Part shown: piece by piece, positions 26,301 to 34,465 of the stretch
How the letters are laid out: every line of letters begins with the position of its first letter
How positions within the stretch are numbered: position 1 is the first letter of the stretch
Origin: Pseudomonadota bacterium
Lineage (GTDB): Bacteria; Desulfobacterota; Desulfovibrionia; Desulfovibrionales; Desulfovibrionaceae
DNA: 57,526 bases
Assembly: GCA_023438245.1 (NCBI GenBank)
Contig: JAEXRD010000152.1
Coordinates: 1 to 57,526 of the forward strand
Direction of reading: 5' to 3'
Notes under the pieces: model-generated
Told to the model about the DNA's origin: nothing
Seen by the model: only the letters and a program-made list of their open reading frames with translations
Databases searched by the model: none
Position numbers and translations under genes: made by a program

Positions 26301-26880
26301 CGGCTCGCTGGCGCCCTCGTCGCTGCCCGCCCAGGCCTTCGGCGACGTGCAGCTGCTGCCCCTGGTGCAGGACGTGCTGGCCCAGGGCCTGAGCTTCGAC
26401 ATCTTCCTGGCGCCCTACGCCAACAAGTTCGACGCCGCCTACGCCGACTACGGCTTCCTGGAGGGCGAGAACCCGCGCTTCCGCCTGCGCAACGGCGTGT
26501 CGCCGCAGCTGCTGGCGCGCGAGCTCTCCCCCTACTCCTTCGGCGTCATGTTCTACCGCCTCAAGCCCGGCCTGCTCATCGGCAGGCGGCACTTCCAGGG
26601 CATGCTGCCCACCAAGTTCTTCACCTTCATCGAGGCCGGGCTGCCCATCGCCGTGAGCGAGGAGCTGGAGCACGTGGCCCGCATCGTGGCCGACAAAGGC
26701 CTGGGCGTGGTGCTCTCCCAGAAGGACCTGGACGACCTGCCCGGCGTGCTGGGCCGCGCCGACCAGCAGGCCCTGCGCCGGAACATCCTTTCCTGGCGCG
26801 AAACTTGCTGGATGGACGCCAAGATCACGGATCTGGAGGCGCTCTACGACAACTTGCCGACGCCGCCAGCCGCTGGCTGA
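23332..26880 (+). CDS. B12-binding-type radical SAM enzyme fused to a glycosyltransferase-like domain
   Basis: 1182 aa. Residues 1-140: B12-binding-like Rossmann domain (GLAYISAVLKASG, PIILGGGILTSEPE). Residues about 200-420: radical SAM domain with C212-x3-C216-x2-C219 (SCPFNCTFC), MLAVLDELFSF, YGLESASETVLKSMKKH. Residues about 463-492: a CPHC...CRGC zinc-ribbon-like knot. Residues about 500-720: Rossmann-like region including RGVKRLGLVCPSQHLTSLL. Residues about 740-1180: a GT-B-like region homologous to 11,246-13,060 (VEFNDIASVIGDW, FIGSLAPSSLPAQAFGD, MLPTKFFTFIEAGLPIAVSEEL). The first 490 residues match the free-standing enzyme at 32,594. I know of no described enzyme with this architecture. 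It could couple radical modification of a sugar to its transfer. No frameshift or stop interrupts it. Confidence 0.8.
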   Translation: MRFLLIAPRFVERAGEMYDFPVGLAYISAVLKASGREVLTLNLNHYHENQVPGLIRQAIRDHGVDVVGTGGLSPHYHNVREVIRCVRGAGRDLPIILGGGILTSEPELMLEALGVDIGVIGEGENTMLELAQALETGSDLSAVDGIVFRGPGGKLVRTKPRKAIMDLDALPHPDYEGFEAQAYLARQRTGDNVYVNALDRPRLLPVISSRSCPFNCTFCFHPLGNKYRKRSMDSFFTEVDSLVARYDINMLAVLDELFSFHADHLEEFCARMKPYGLKWIAQLRVDHVDRKVLSMLKDAGLFYISYGLESASETVLKSMKKHISVPQIEKALAITDELAIGIQGNFIFGDPAETLETARETIDWWKAHTSYNINFTALIPYPGCEDYKLCLERGIIKDPLAFIEAGCPSLNMTALSPRDYGTIFQEATHAQFDMRRPGEVLGVERQGYDRAKKTWLYRLSVRCPHCGEATTYDGFHKRELETFKLCCRGCRRRFDLSSTIFEHIRQGFGGLISRLERLKAERTPVALTPVAGEFEFRSRLSLLGFAPEDFNIDCALDWDAAKAGSTFLGAPVLHRSPENVAGRGKDHVFLILPCERPGAVLAHLTGDCGVPTERVLSLGHRDFQPGAMPVGREEIARRLGQFHPELATLAPLGDPTSILTTSALESALYKAAERLRERGVKRLGLVCPSQHLTSLLRACAGAGRFEDVQYLDEERQNPIYAFDYGIRTPEPCAAAPALGIQAVLAVRAGTPTEVALDGLRPALAARGIEVLDIEPERDGFAHVTALAADIARRINRLQPDVLYVADFSYNNFAKQSLALRRRGLRTAILLQNPRSMDFKEGCFDGVYSTYFHHVALFNVLAAVDVPVIHLQGWLTSHYLAPLVRAANPRARLVVEFNDIASVIGDWPTIARIFGGTRARLDEISERLAHQVSDAVVYNCSQAVAEEVRQRNGHTGPSLVLHSWPERQFALPAEDVLAAAPKQAAPSLVFIGSLAPSSLPAQAFGDVQLLPLVQDVLAQGLSFDIFLAPYANKFDAAYADYGFLEGENPRFRLRNGVSPQLLARELSPYSFGVMFYRLKPGLLIGRRHFQGMLPTKFFTFIEAGLPIAVSEELEHVARIVADKGLGVVLSQKDLDDLPGVLGRADQQALRRNILSWRETCWMDAKITDLEALYDNLPTPPAAG

Positions 26881-26968
26881 CCGGCCCCTTTCGCGCGCCG
26901 TCCAACCGGCTGGCCTGGCGGCATGCCACAGCCGGGCCCGTTTCCGGGCTCCGGAAGGAGGACGGTGC

Positions 26969-28843
26969 ATGAGCTTCACCATCTGGCTGACGGGAATCTC
27001 CGGGGCGGGCAAATCCACCCTGGCCACGGCCCTGGCGGAAACGCTGTCCACCCGGGGGCTGAACGTCGAGGTGCTCGACGGCGACGGGGTGCGCACGCTC
27101 ATCGGCGGGACCTTGGGCTTCGACCGCCAGTCGCGCATCGCCAACACCCTGAGCCTGGGCCTGGCCGCCCGCCTGCTGAACAGGCACGGCGTTGTCGCCA
27201 TCGTGGCCGCCATCTCGCCCTATGCCGAAGCCCGGCAGCGCGCCCGGGGCATGATCTCCCGCTTCGTGGAGGTGCACTGCGACTGCCCCCCCGAACTGGC
27301 CGCCGAGAAGGACGTGAAGGGCCTGTACGCCCGCGCTGGCCGGGGCGAGATCGCCCAGTTCACCGCCGTGTCCGATCCCTACGAGGCGCCGGAGGCCCCG
27401 GAGGCGCGCACCTATGCCCACCGCGAGACGGTGCAGGACTCGCTGGAGCGCGTGCTCTCCGCCCTGCGCGGCCAGGGGCTGCTGCCCGGGGCCCGGACCG
27501 AAGCGCCCCCCGCCGACAGGACCGGACCGGCCTCCAAGCCCCCGGTGGTGTGCATCTTCAACCACATCCCCAAATGCGGCGGCACCACGCTGACCAAATT
27601 TCTCATGCGCGGGTTCGCCAACAGCCACATGGTGCGCCACGAGGGCGACACCGTCAGGGTGCTGACGGAACTGAACCAGAACCCGCCGGTGGAGGACACG
27701 CTCATCGCCGGGCATTTCGTCTGGGGCATGCACGAGGGGCTGCGCTTTGCGCACGCGCTCAGGCGCATCACCATGCTGCGCGAGCCGTTCTCGCTGTTCA
27801 AATCGTACTACGCCTACCACCACAAGCGCTACAACACGCCCATGCCCGTGGGCGAATACCTGCTGCTGCACTACGAAGTGAACCCCCTGTGCCAGCACCT
27901 GGGCGGGGGCGACCTGGACCTGGCCAAGCGCCGCCTCAAGCACGAGTACACGGCCTTCGGGGTCATGGAACGCTACGAGGCCTCGGTGGCCCTGTTCGCC
28001 AAGACGCTCTCCATCCCCATGTATGCCTTCGACGTGGCCAACGCCTCCAACTCCAAGGTCCTGGAGCTGCCGGAGGCCGTGGAGGGCTATTTCCGCATGC
28101 GCAACCGGGACGACCTGGAGCTTTACCGCTGGGCCCTGGAGGAATTCGAGGAGCGCACCAGGGACCTGCGCGGGGCAAAGCCCGCGTCCGGGGCCGAACC
28201 GGCCCCCCGGCCGGCCCGGAAGGTCCAGAAGGTGTCCTACAACGCCGCCCTGTCCGAGCTTATCGCCCTGGGCCAGTATGAACGCGCCGTGCGCGTGCTC
28301 TCCCAGAGCGGGCTGGAGGACAGCCTGGACGGGCTGACCGTGCTGGACCTGTACCACAAGGCCGGGGACCTGGACCGCTACATCGAGACGGCCCGCCGCC
28401 TGCGCAAGGCCAACAGGATCTCCGAGACCCACTTCGCCCTGGCCTGGTTCAACGTGGACAAGGAGACCGGCCTGCGCCTGATGCAGGCCGAGTGCGAGCG
28501 GGTGCGCCGCCACCGCACCGAGATGCACGACTCCTCCGTGAACCGCTACCTGGCCACCTGCCTGTGCCTGCTGGCGGAGATGAGCGAGAGCTACCTGCAC
28601 CAGGACGAGACCGCCCGCAAGCTGCACAGGGAGGCGATGGCCGTGGCCCCGCCCAGCCCCAGGGCGCTGACCTCCTACGCGCAGTTCCTCATCCAGCGGG
28701 GCGAACACCGGCAGGCGCTGGGGCTGTTGCAGAACCTCACCGCGCAGAACGCCAACTTCACTTGGCTGAACACCAAGATGAACATGCTGGCCCAGTGCCG
28801 CACCGCGCTGGACCAGCCCGGCAAGGGTGTTTCCGCGGCCTGA
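26969..28843 (+). CDS. APS kinase-sulfotransferase fusion with helical C-terminus
   Basis: 624 aa. Residues 1-175 are an APS kinase: Walker A GISGAGKST (9-17), LDGDGVR, AAISPYAEARQRAR and KGLYARAGRGEIAQFTAVSDPYEAPEAP minus nothing essential that I can see. Residues about 190-400 form a sulfotransferase: 5'-phosphosulfate loop PKCGGTTL (201-208), RRITMLREPFSLFKSYYAY with the 3'-phosphate-binding Arg and Ser, and YEASVALFAKTL. Residues about 420-620 are helical and TPR-like. One chain could therefore make PAPS and use it for sulfation, pointing to a sulfated glycan. AAGGAGG precedes ATG 26,969. The long gaps on both sides (88 and 98 bases) show no promoter. Confidence 0.85.
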   Translation: MSFTIWLTGISGAGKSTLATALAETLSTRGLNVEVLDGDGVRTLIGGTLGFDRQSRIANTLSLGLAARLLNRHGVVAIVAAISPYAEARQRARGMISRFVEVHCDCPPELAAEKDVKGLYARAGRGEIAQFTAVSDPYEAPEAPEARTYAHRETVQDSLERVLSALRGQGLLPGARTEAPPADRTGPASKPPVVCIFNHIPKCGGTTLTKFLMRGFANSHMVRHEGDTVRVLTELNQNPPVEDTLIAGHFVWGMHEGLRFAHALRRITMLREPFSLFKSYYAYHHKRYNTPMPVGEYLLLHYEVNPLCQHLGGGDLDLAKRRLKHEYTAFGVMERYEASVALFAKTLSIPMYAFDVANASNSKVLELPEAVEGYFRMRNRDDLELYRWALEEFEERTRDLRGAKPASGAEPAPRPARKVQKVSYNAALSELIALGQYERAVRVLSQSGLEDSLDGLTVLDLYHKAGDLDRYIETARRLRKANRISETHFALAWFNVDKETGLRLMQAECERVRRHRTEMHDSSVNRYLATCLCLLAEMSESYLHQDETARKLHREAMAVAPPSPRALTSYAQFLIQRGEHRQALGLLQNLTAQNANFTWLNTKMNMLAQCRTALDQPGKGVSAA

Positions 28844-28941
28844 GCCTGGACGGTTGCGGCATTCCCGCTGTATACCCGCCGCGAAGGACACGGCTGTCCC
28901 GCTCCGGCGCACGACACACATTCTGACCCAAGGTTCCAATC

Positions 28942-30468
28942 ATGAGCACGCCCCGCATCCTCATCGTCAACCCGCCCTTCTACCGGCTCCAGGGGGAGTC
29001 GCTCATCCACTATCCCCCGGGCTGCTGCTACGTGGCGGCCTCGCTGGAGCAGGCGGGCTTCGAGTCCGAGATCTACAACGCGGACTACGACCCGGAAAAG
29101 AAGACCCTGCTGGGCAACACCAACCACATCAACGTCAAGGCCCTGCTGCGCCAGCACGCCGACTACCAGGAGCGCCTGGCCGCCAAGAACGACCCCGTGT
29201 GGCTGGAGATCGAGGGCGTGCTGCGCCAGAAACGGCCGGACATCCTCATCGTGTCGGTGTTCACCACCACGCTCACGGCGGGCACGCGCATCGCCCGCAT
29301 GGCGCGCGAGGTCAACCCCGGCGTGAAGGTCATCTTCGAGGGCTGCTTCAACCGCGGGCTGCACTGCGCCGTGGACCCCGGCAGCGAGGCGGACTACTCC
29401 GTGGTGGACTTCGGCATCTCCAACGAGCCGGAGATTCCCGCCCGCGAGCTTCTGAAGGCGCTCTCCCGAGGGGAGACGGATTTCTCGGCCATTCCCGGCC
29501 TGACCTGGAAGCGGCCCGACGGCGCCGTGGTGCGCAACGAGCCCGGCCCCTACGTGCAGGACCTGGACTCCCTGCCCTTCCCGGCCCGCCACCGGATGCT
29601 GGATGCCGACCGCATCCCGCCGCACGCTTTCCAGGGCATCTACGGCTCGCGCGGGTGCCCGTTCGACTGCGTGTTCTGCGGCTGCCACACCTCCATGGGC
29701 TACAAGCCGCGCACCAGAAGCGCCCAGAACATCGTGGACGAGATCGAGCAGGTGCACAAGCGCTTCGGCACCCGCTACTTCTACCTCTGCGACGACATCT
29801 TCTTCATCAGCAAGGACCGCGCCCAGGAGTTCTGCGAGCGGCTCATCAAGAAGCGCCTGCCCGTGTACTTCAGCGCCCAGACCCGCGCCGAGCTGGTGGA
29901 CGAGAAGACGCTCGCGCTGGTCAAGCGCGCGGGCGGCCAGCACATCGCCGTGGGCGTGGAGGTGGGCAACCCCGACATCCGCAAGCTCATCCGCAAGGGC
30001 AACACCGTGGACGACGTGCGCCGCTGCGCCCGCATGATCCGCGCCGCCGGGCTGCGCATGGTGGCCTTCACCATGGTGGGCCTGCCCTGGGAGGGCGAGA
30101 AGGAAATCCGCCAGACCGTGGATCTCATCAAGGAGATCAAGCCCTACATCGTGTTCGGCTACATGCCCACCCCGGCGGCGGGCACCGAGCTCAAGCGCAT
30201 CGTGGAGGCCAAGAACCCCAGCGGGCTGGAGATGTTCCACGACACCTGCCACATCGACGCCTCCGCGGGCATCTCCATCAACATGAGCCCGGAGGAGCGC
30301 CGCGCCATCCTGGAATGGGCGCTGGACGAGTTCACGGCCATCAACAAGAAGAGCCTCTTCGCCGACGTGTTCTCGCGCCCGGGCTTCTACTGGGCCCTGG
30401 CCCACGACATGGGCTTCTTCAAGCGGCCCGGGCTGGTGTTCAAGTACCTCAAGGACTATCTGAGCTAG
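28942..30468 (+). CDS. B12-binding-type radical SAM enzyme
   Basis: 508 aa. N-terminal cobalamin-binding-like Rossmann domain (ILIVNPPFYRLQGES, YPPGCCYVAASLEQAGFE, DILIVSVFTTTLTAG), then the radical SAM motif C239-x3-C243-x2-C246 (GCPFDCVFC), FYLCDDIFFISKDRA, VGVEVGNPDIRKLIRKGNT and FTMVGLPWEGEKEI. This is the layout of class B radical SAM methylases and BchE-like enzymes; C- or P-methylation of a sugar or another cobalamin-assisted step is plausible. The terminal 120 residues are helical. It is less similar to the other two B12-type enzymes here than they are to each other. Confidence 0.87.
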   Translation: MSTPRILIVNPPFYRLQGESLIHYPPGCCYVAASLEQAGFESEIYNADYDPEKKTLLGNTNHINVKALLRQHADYQERLAAKNDPVWLEIEGVLRQKRPDILIVSVFTTTLTAGTRIARMAREVNPGVKVIFEGCFNRGLHCAVDPGSEADYSVVDFGISNEPEIPARELLKALSRGETDFSAIPGLTWKRPDGAVVRNEPGPYVQDLDSLPFPARHRMLDADRIPPHAFQGIYGSRGCPFDCVFCGCHTSMGYKPRTRSAQNIVDEIEQVHKRFGTRYFYLCDDIFFISKDRAQEFCERLIKKRLPVYFSAQTRAELVDEKTLALVKRAGGQHIAVGVEVGNPDIRKLIRKGNTVDDVRRCARMIRAAGLRMVAFTMVGLPWEGEKEIRQTVDLIKEIKPYIVFGYMPTPAAGTELKRIVEAKNPSGLEMFHDTCHIDASAGISINMSPEERRAILEWALDEFTAINKKSLFADVFSRPGFYWALAHDMGFFKRPGLVFKYLKDYLS

Positions 30469-30478
30469 GGCGGCAGGC

Positions 30479-31516
30479 ATGTCCCTCGTGAAACAGGCGG
30501 CGTTCGTGGCGGACCTGGTCCGCGCAGAGCTCACCGGAGCGGTGCGCCCGCTGTCGGCCATCGTCAACCTCACCGACCGCTGCAACCTCTCCTGCGCCTA
30601 CTGCTACGCGGCCTACCACCACCGGGGCAAGCCGGAGCTGACCACGGGGCAGATGCTCCAGGTGCTCACGCTGCTCAGGGACGGCGGCTGCCGCCGCGTC
30701 AGCCTGGCCGGGGGCGAGCCGCTGATGCGCGAGGATCTCTCCGAGATCCTGGCCCACGCGCGCGCCCTGGGCCTCATGGCCACGGTGAACTCCAACGGCG
30801 TGCTGGTGCCCCGGAAGCTGAAGGAACTGGCCGGGGTGGACACCCTGTGCATCAGCCTGGACGGCGGCGAGAAGGCCCACGACGTTTACCGCGGCGCGGG
30901 CAGCCACCGCGCGGCCATGCTGGGCATTTCCGCCGCGCGCGAGGCGGGCATCCCGCTCATGTCCAACACGGTGCTGACCAAGCGCAACCTGGACCAGGTG
31001 GACGAGGTGCTGGAGACGGCCCGGGCCTACGGGTTCCAGGCGCTGTTCAACGTGTCCATCGGCCTGCTCTCCGGCAAGGGCGACAGCTTCAAGGCCGGCG
31101 ACGCCGAGGTGCGCGCCGTGCTCGCCCGGCTCATCGAGCTCAAGCGCGCGGGCGCCCCGGTGCTGACCTCGGAGCAGGCCCTGCGCCACTGCCTGGACTG
31201 GCCCGACTACTCGCAGGAATTCATCGTTGGCCGCGAGCCGGAATTTCCGTACATTCCCTGCCTGGCCGGGCGCAGGTTCGTCACCGTGGACACCGACGGC
31301 GGCGTGTACCCCTGCGGCCACCTGATGACCGGGGCCTACCAGGCCAGGAACATCCTGGAACACGGGCTGGAAGCGGCCATGCGCCACTGCGCCGGGCACG
31401 ACTGCCGCGCCTGCTACCACGTGAGCCACAACGAATTCAACCTGCTCTTCGCCGCGCGCCCCGCGGTGCTGGCCAACATGGCCGCCGCCAGCGCGCGCAG
31501 GCTGTTCAGCAAATAG
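30479..31516 (+). CDS. radical SAM/SPASM-like enzyme (paralogue of 31,551-32,582)
   Basis: 345 aa. C35-x3-C39-x2-C42 (RCNLSCAYC), SLAGGEPLMR, VNSNGVLVP, CISLDGGEKAHD and SNTVLTKRNL, the standard order of a SPASM-type enzyme. C-terminal cysteines at IPCLAGRR, YPCGHLM and HDCRACYHV probably bind an auxiliary cluster. It shares the cluster position and the C-terminal NEFN motif with the next gene, so the two are tandem duplicates. The gap to the upstream gene is 10 bases. Confidence 0.88.
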   Translation: MSLVKQAAFVADLVRAELTGAVRPLSAIVNLTDRCNLSCAYCYAAYHHRGKPELTTGQMLQVLTLLRDGGCRRVSLAGGEPLMREDLSEILAHARALGLMATVNSNGVLVPRKLKELAGVDTLCISLDGGEKAHDVYRGAGSHRAAMLGISAAREAGIPLMSNTVLTKRNLDQVDEVLETARAYGFQALFNVSIGLLSGKGDSFKAGDAEVRAVLARLIELKRAGAPVLTSEQALRHCLDWPDYSQEFIVGREPEFPYIPCLAGRRFVTVDTDGGVYPCGHLMTGAYQARNILEHGLEAAMRHCAGHDCRACYHVSHNEFNLLFAARPAVLANMAAASARRLFSK

Positions 31517-31550
31517 GGCGGGGCCGCTACAAGCCCCCCCGGGAGACGCA

Positions 31551-32582
31551 ATGGGCATTCTGGAACGCGTCAAGTTCATGGGCACCCTGGTCAAGAACAA
31601 GGCCACGGGCGGTCGCGCGCCGCTGGTCATGGTGCTCAACACCACCTTCCGCTGCAACCTGCGCTGCGGCTACTGCTACGGCCAGTACTACCGCCAGACC
31701 CAGCCCCAGTTCACGCTGGAGGAGATCACCGGGCTGGTGGACGGACTGGCCCGGCTGGGCACGCGCTCCATCACCCTGGGCGGCGGCGAGCCGCTCATCC
31801 GCGACGACATCGGCCAGATCATCCGCCACATCAAGAAAAACGGCATCGAATGCGGGTTCAACACCAACGGCACGCTCATCCCCCAGCGCCTCAAGGAGCT
31901 GAAGCTGGCGGACTCCATCTGCGTGTCGCTGGACGGCCCCAAGGAGATGAACGACAGGAACCGCGGCGAGGGCAGCTTCGAGCGCATCATGGCGGGCATC
32001 GACGCCGCCCTGGACGCGGGCATCGAGGTGCACACCTCCTCGGTCATCACCCGCCACAACGTGGGCGCGGTGGACTGGATCGTGGACATGGCCCGGCAGA
32101 AGGGCATCCAGGCCGAGTTCAACTTCCTGTTCCATCAGGCCGACGGCAAGGAAGACTCCGACAATTTCATGGCCCAGGGCGAGGAGCTGCGCGCCGCTGC
32201 CCGGCGCATCGCCGACCTCAAGGCCCAGGGCGCGCCCATCCTGTTCTCCGAGCGGGTGTACCGCATGGTGGAGAACTGGCCGGACCACGGCCAGCGCGTG
32301 GTGCTGGGCAAGACCCCGGACTTCGAGCACATCCCCTGCTCCGCCGGGCGGTTCATGGCCTTCATCGACGCCGACGGGCTGATGTACCCCTGCGTGCAGC
32401 TCATCGGCAGCTTCCCGGCGCTGGACTTCCGCAAGGTGGGCCTGGAGCGCGCCTGGGAGAACTGCGCGCAGCACGCCTGCAAGGCCTGCTACTTCCCCTG
32501 CTTCAACGAATTCAACCAGATCATGCGCCTGGACGTGGGCACCATCGCCCAGCAGGTGGTGAAAACGCTGACCCGACGCTGA
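31551..32582 (+). CDS. radical SAM/SPASM-like enzyme (tandem paralogue)
   Basis: 343 aa. C35-x3-C39-x2-C42 (RCNLRCGYC), TLGGGEPLIRDD, FNTNGTLIPQ, CVSLDGPKEMNDRN, SSVITRHNV, then IPCSAGRFMAFIDADG, MYPCVQL and HACKACYFPCFNEFNQ. Length, motif positions and C-terminal Cys pattern equal those of the preceding gene. GGGAGA precedes ATG 31,551. SPASM enzymes usually modify peptides, but some act on sugars; no precursor peptide is visible nearby, so a carbohydrate substrate is favoured by context. Confidence 0.88.
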   Translation: MGILERVKFMGTLVKNKATGGRAPLVMVLNTTFRCNLRCGYCYGQYYRQTQPQFTLEEITGLVDGLARLGTRSITLGGGEPLIRDDIGQIIRHIKKNGIECGFNTNGTLIPQRLKELKLADSICVSLDGPKEMNDRNRGEGSFERIMAGIDAALDAGIEVHTSSVITRHNVGAVDWIVDMARQKGIQAEFNFLFHQADGKEDSDNFMAQGEELRAAARRIADLKAQGAPILFSERVYRMVENWPDHGQRVVLGKTPDFEHIPCSAGRFMAFIDADGLMYPCVQLIGSFPALDFRKVGLERAWENCAQHACKACYFPCFNEFNQIMRLDVGTIAQQVVKTLTRR

Positions 32583-32593
32583 GGAGGACGGAC

Positions 32594-34465
32594 ATGCGGT
32601 TCCTGGTGGCGGCCCCCAAGGTCACGACGCAAAGCAGCCGGAGCTACTACTTCCCGGCTGGTCTGGCCTACGTGTCGGCCTCGCTCAAGCGCGCCGGGTT
32701 CGACGTGGTGTGCCTGAACCTGAACCACGAGCGCCACTGGCGGAAGGCCGTGCGCCGCGCCTGCCGGGAGCACGCCGTGGACGTCTTCTGCACCGGCGGG
32801 CTCTCCGCCGACTACCGGCACATCAAGGCCATGCTGCAGGTGGCGCGGGCCGCCCGGCCCGGCCTGGTCACCGTCGTGGGCGGCGGGCTCGTCAGCAGCG
32901 AGCCGGAGGCCGTCATGAAGGGCCTGCGCGCGGACATCGGCGTCGTCGGCGAGGGCGAGGTGACCATGGTGGAGATCGCCCGGGCGCTCACCAGCGGCGC
33001 TCCCGTCGGCGCCATCCCCGGCACGGTCACGCCCAATCCGTCGGGCCCGTCCGGCACCTACCGGTGCGCGCCCGCCCGCGCGCCCATGGCCAGCCCCGAC
33101 GAGGCCCCCCTGCCCGACTACGAGGGCTTCGGCTACGACGAGTACCTGGAGCGCATGCTGCCCAGCGACATGTTCTTCACCACGCTCTTCGACGTGCCGC
33201 GCTACGCCTCCATCGTCGGCAGCCGCTCCTGCCCCTACCAGTGCTCCTTCTGCTACCATCCGCTGGGGGGAAAATACCGCCAGCGCTCCCTGGACAGCCT
33301 GTTCGCGGAGATCGACCACCTGGTGGAACGCTACGGGGTCACCTGCATCGTGCTCATGGACGAGCTCTTCGCCACGCGCAGCAACCGCCCGAGGGTCAAG
33401 GACTTCTGCGACCGGATGAAGCGCCGGGGACTGCCCTTCTTCCTGGGCCTGCGCGTTGACGTGGTGGACGAGGAGCTCATGGCGCTGTTGAGCGACGCGG
33501 GCTGCGTCTACATCGGCTATGGCATCGAGTCCGCCCACGACGGCGTGCTGAAAAGCATGAACAAGCACATCACCGTGGCCCAGATCGAGCGCGCGCTGGA
33601 ACTGACGCGCACGTACCGCATCGGCATCCAGGGCAACATCATCTTCGGCGACAGCGGGGAATCCGCCCGGACGGCCAGGCACTCCCTGGACTGGTGGCGC
33701 AGGAACATCCGCTACCAGCTCGGCCTCTCCCAGATCTACACCTACCCCGGCTCCCCCCTGTACAAGAAGGCCATCGCCAACGGGCTCATCCCCGACAGGC
33801 TGGCCTACATCGAGGAAGGGCGCTTCGTGGTCAACGGCACGACCATGGACCAGGAGGAGTACGACCAGATCATCCACGAGATGAACGAGTGCACCCGCTT
33901 CGAGTACGAGGTGCCCGGAACGGCGCTGCGCGCGGCGTACGCCGCCACCAACGCCCACGGGCAGGATCTCTATGAAGTGCAAGCCCGCTGCCCCCACTGC
34001 GGCGGGGAGTCGCGCTACCGCAACCTGCACCATGTGCCCACCGTGCCCACGGCCGACCTGCGGCTGAAGCTGGTGTGCCGCGCCTGCCGCCAGCGCTACG
34101 ACCTGCCGCCGCTGATGCCCCTGTTCGCCCAGGCCGTCATCAAGAACGCGCGCCCGGGCCGCCTGGGCATCTACGGCGCCGGGGGGCGCACCCTGGCCCT
34201 GCTGGAGCGGCTGCCGGAGCTGCGCCAAAAGGTCGGCGTCATCTACGACTCCGATCCGGCCAAGGACGGCACGACCCTTGCTGGCATTCCCGTCAGGGTC
34301 TACCCCGGCAGAATCGGCCCCGTGGCCGCCGAGGTCGACGCCATCGGCATCTGCTCGACCTATCACAAGGTCATATTCAAGAAAATCAGCAGTCTGCGCA
34401 ACCATGGCATCCATGTGGCCACGCTGAACGAAGACCTGGAGCTTACCTGGGGACCGCAACAATGA
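32594..34465 (+). CDS. B12-binding-type radical SAM enzyme with C-terminal Rossmann module
   Basis: 623 aa. Residues 1-140 B12-binding-like (AGLAYVSASLKRAGFDVVCLNLNHE, VTVVGGGLVSSEPEAV); radical SAM motif C213-x3-C217-x2-C220 (SCPYQCSFC), IVLMDELFATRS, YGIESAHDGVLKSMNKH, QGNIIFGDSGES; zinc-ribbon-like CPHC (from about 466) and CRAC. The last 100 residues are a Rossmann module, RLGIYGAGGRTLALLERL ... VGVIYDSDPAKDG ... GIPV, similar to the C-terminal domain of NDP-sugar C-methyltransferases. It matches the first 490 residues of the fusion at 23,332. ATGA overlap with the next glycosyltransferase. Confidence 0.85.
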   Translation: MRFLVAAPKVTTQSSRSYYFPAGLAYVSASLKRAGFDVVCLNLNHERHWRKAVRRACREHAVDVFCTGGLSADYRHIKAMLQVARAARPGLVTVVGGGLVSSEPEAVMKGLRADIGVVGEGEVTMVEIARALTSGAPVGAIPGTVTPNPSGPSGTYRCAPARAPMASPDEAPLPDYEGFGYDEYLERMLPSDMFFTTLFDVPRYASIVGSRSCPYQCSFCYHPLGGKYRQRSLDSLFAEIDHLVERYGVTCIVLMDELFATRSNRPRVKDFCDRMKRRGLPFFLGLRVDVVDEELMALLSDAGCVYIGYGIESAHDGVLKSMNKHITVAQIERALELTRTYRIGIQGNIIFGDSGESARTARHSLDWWRRNIRYQLGLSQIYTYPGSPLYKKAIANGLIPDRLAYIEEGRFVVNGTTMDQEEYDQIIHEMNECTRFEYEVPGTALRAAYAATNAHGQDLYEVQARCPHCGGESRYRNLHHVPTVPTADLRLKLVCRACRQRYDLPPLMPLFAQAVIKNARPGRLGIYGAGGRTLALLERLPELRQKVGVIYDSDPAKDGTTLAGIPVRVYPGRIGPVAAEVDAIGICSTYHKVIFKKISSLRNHGIHVATLNEDLELTWGPQQ

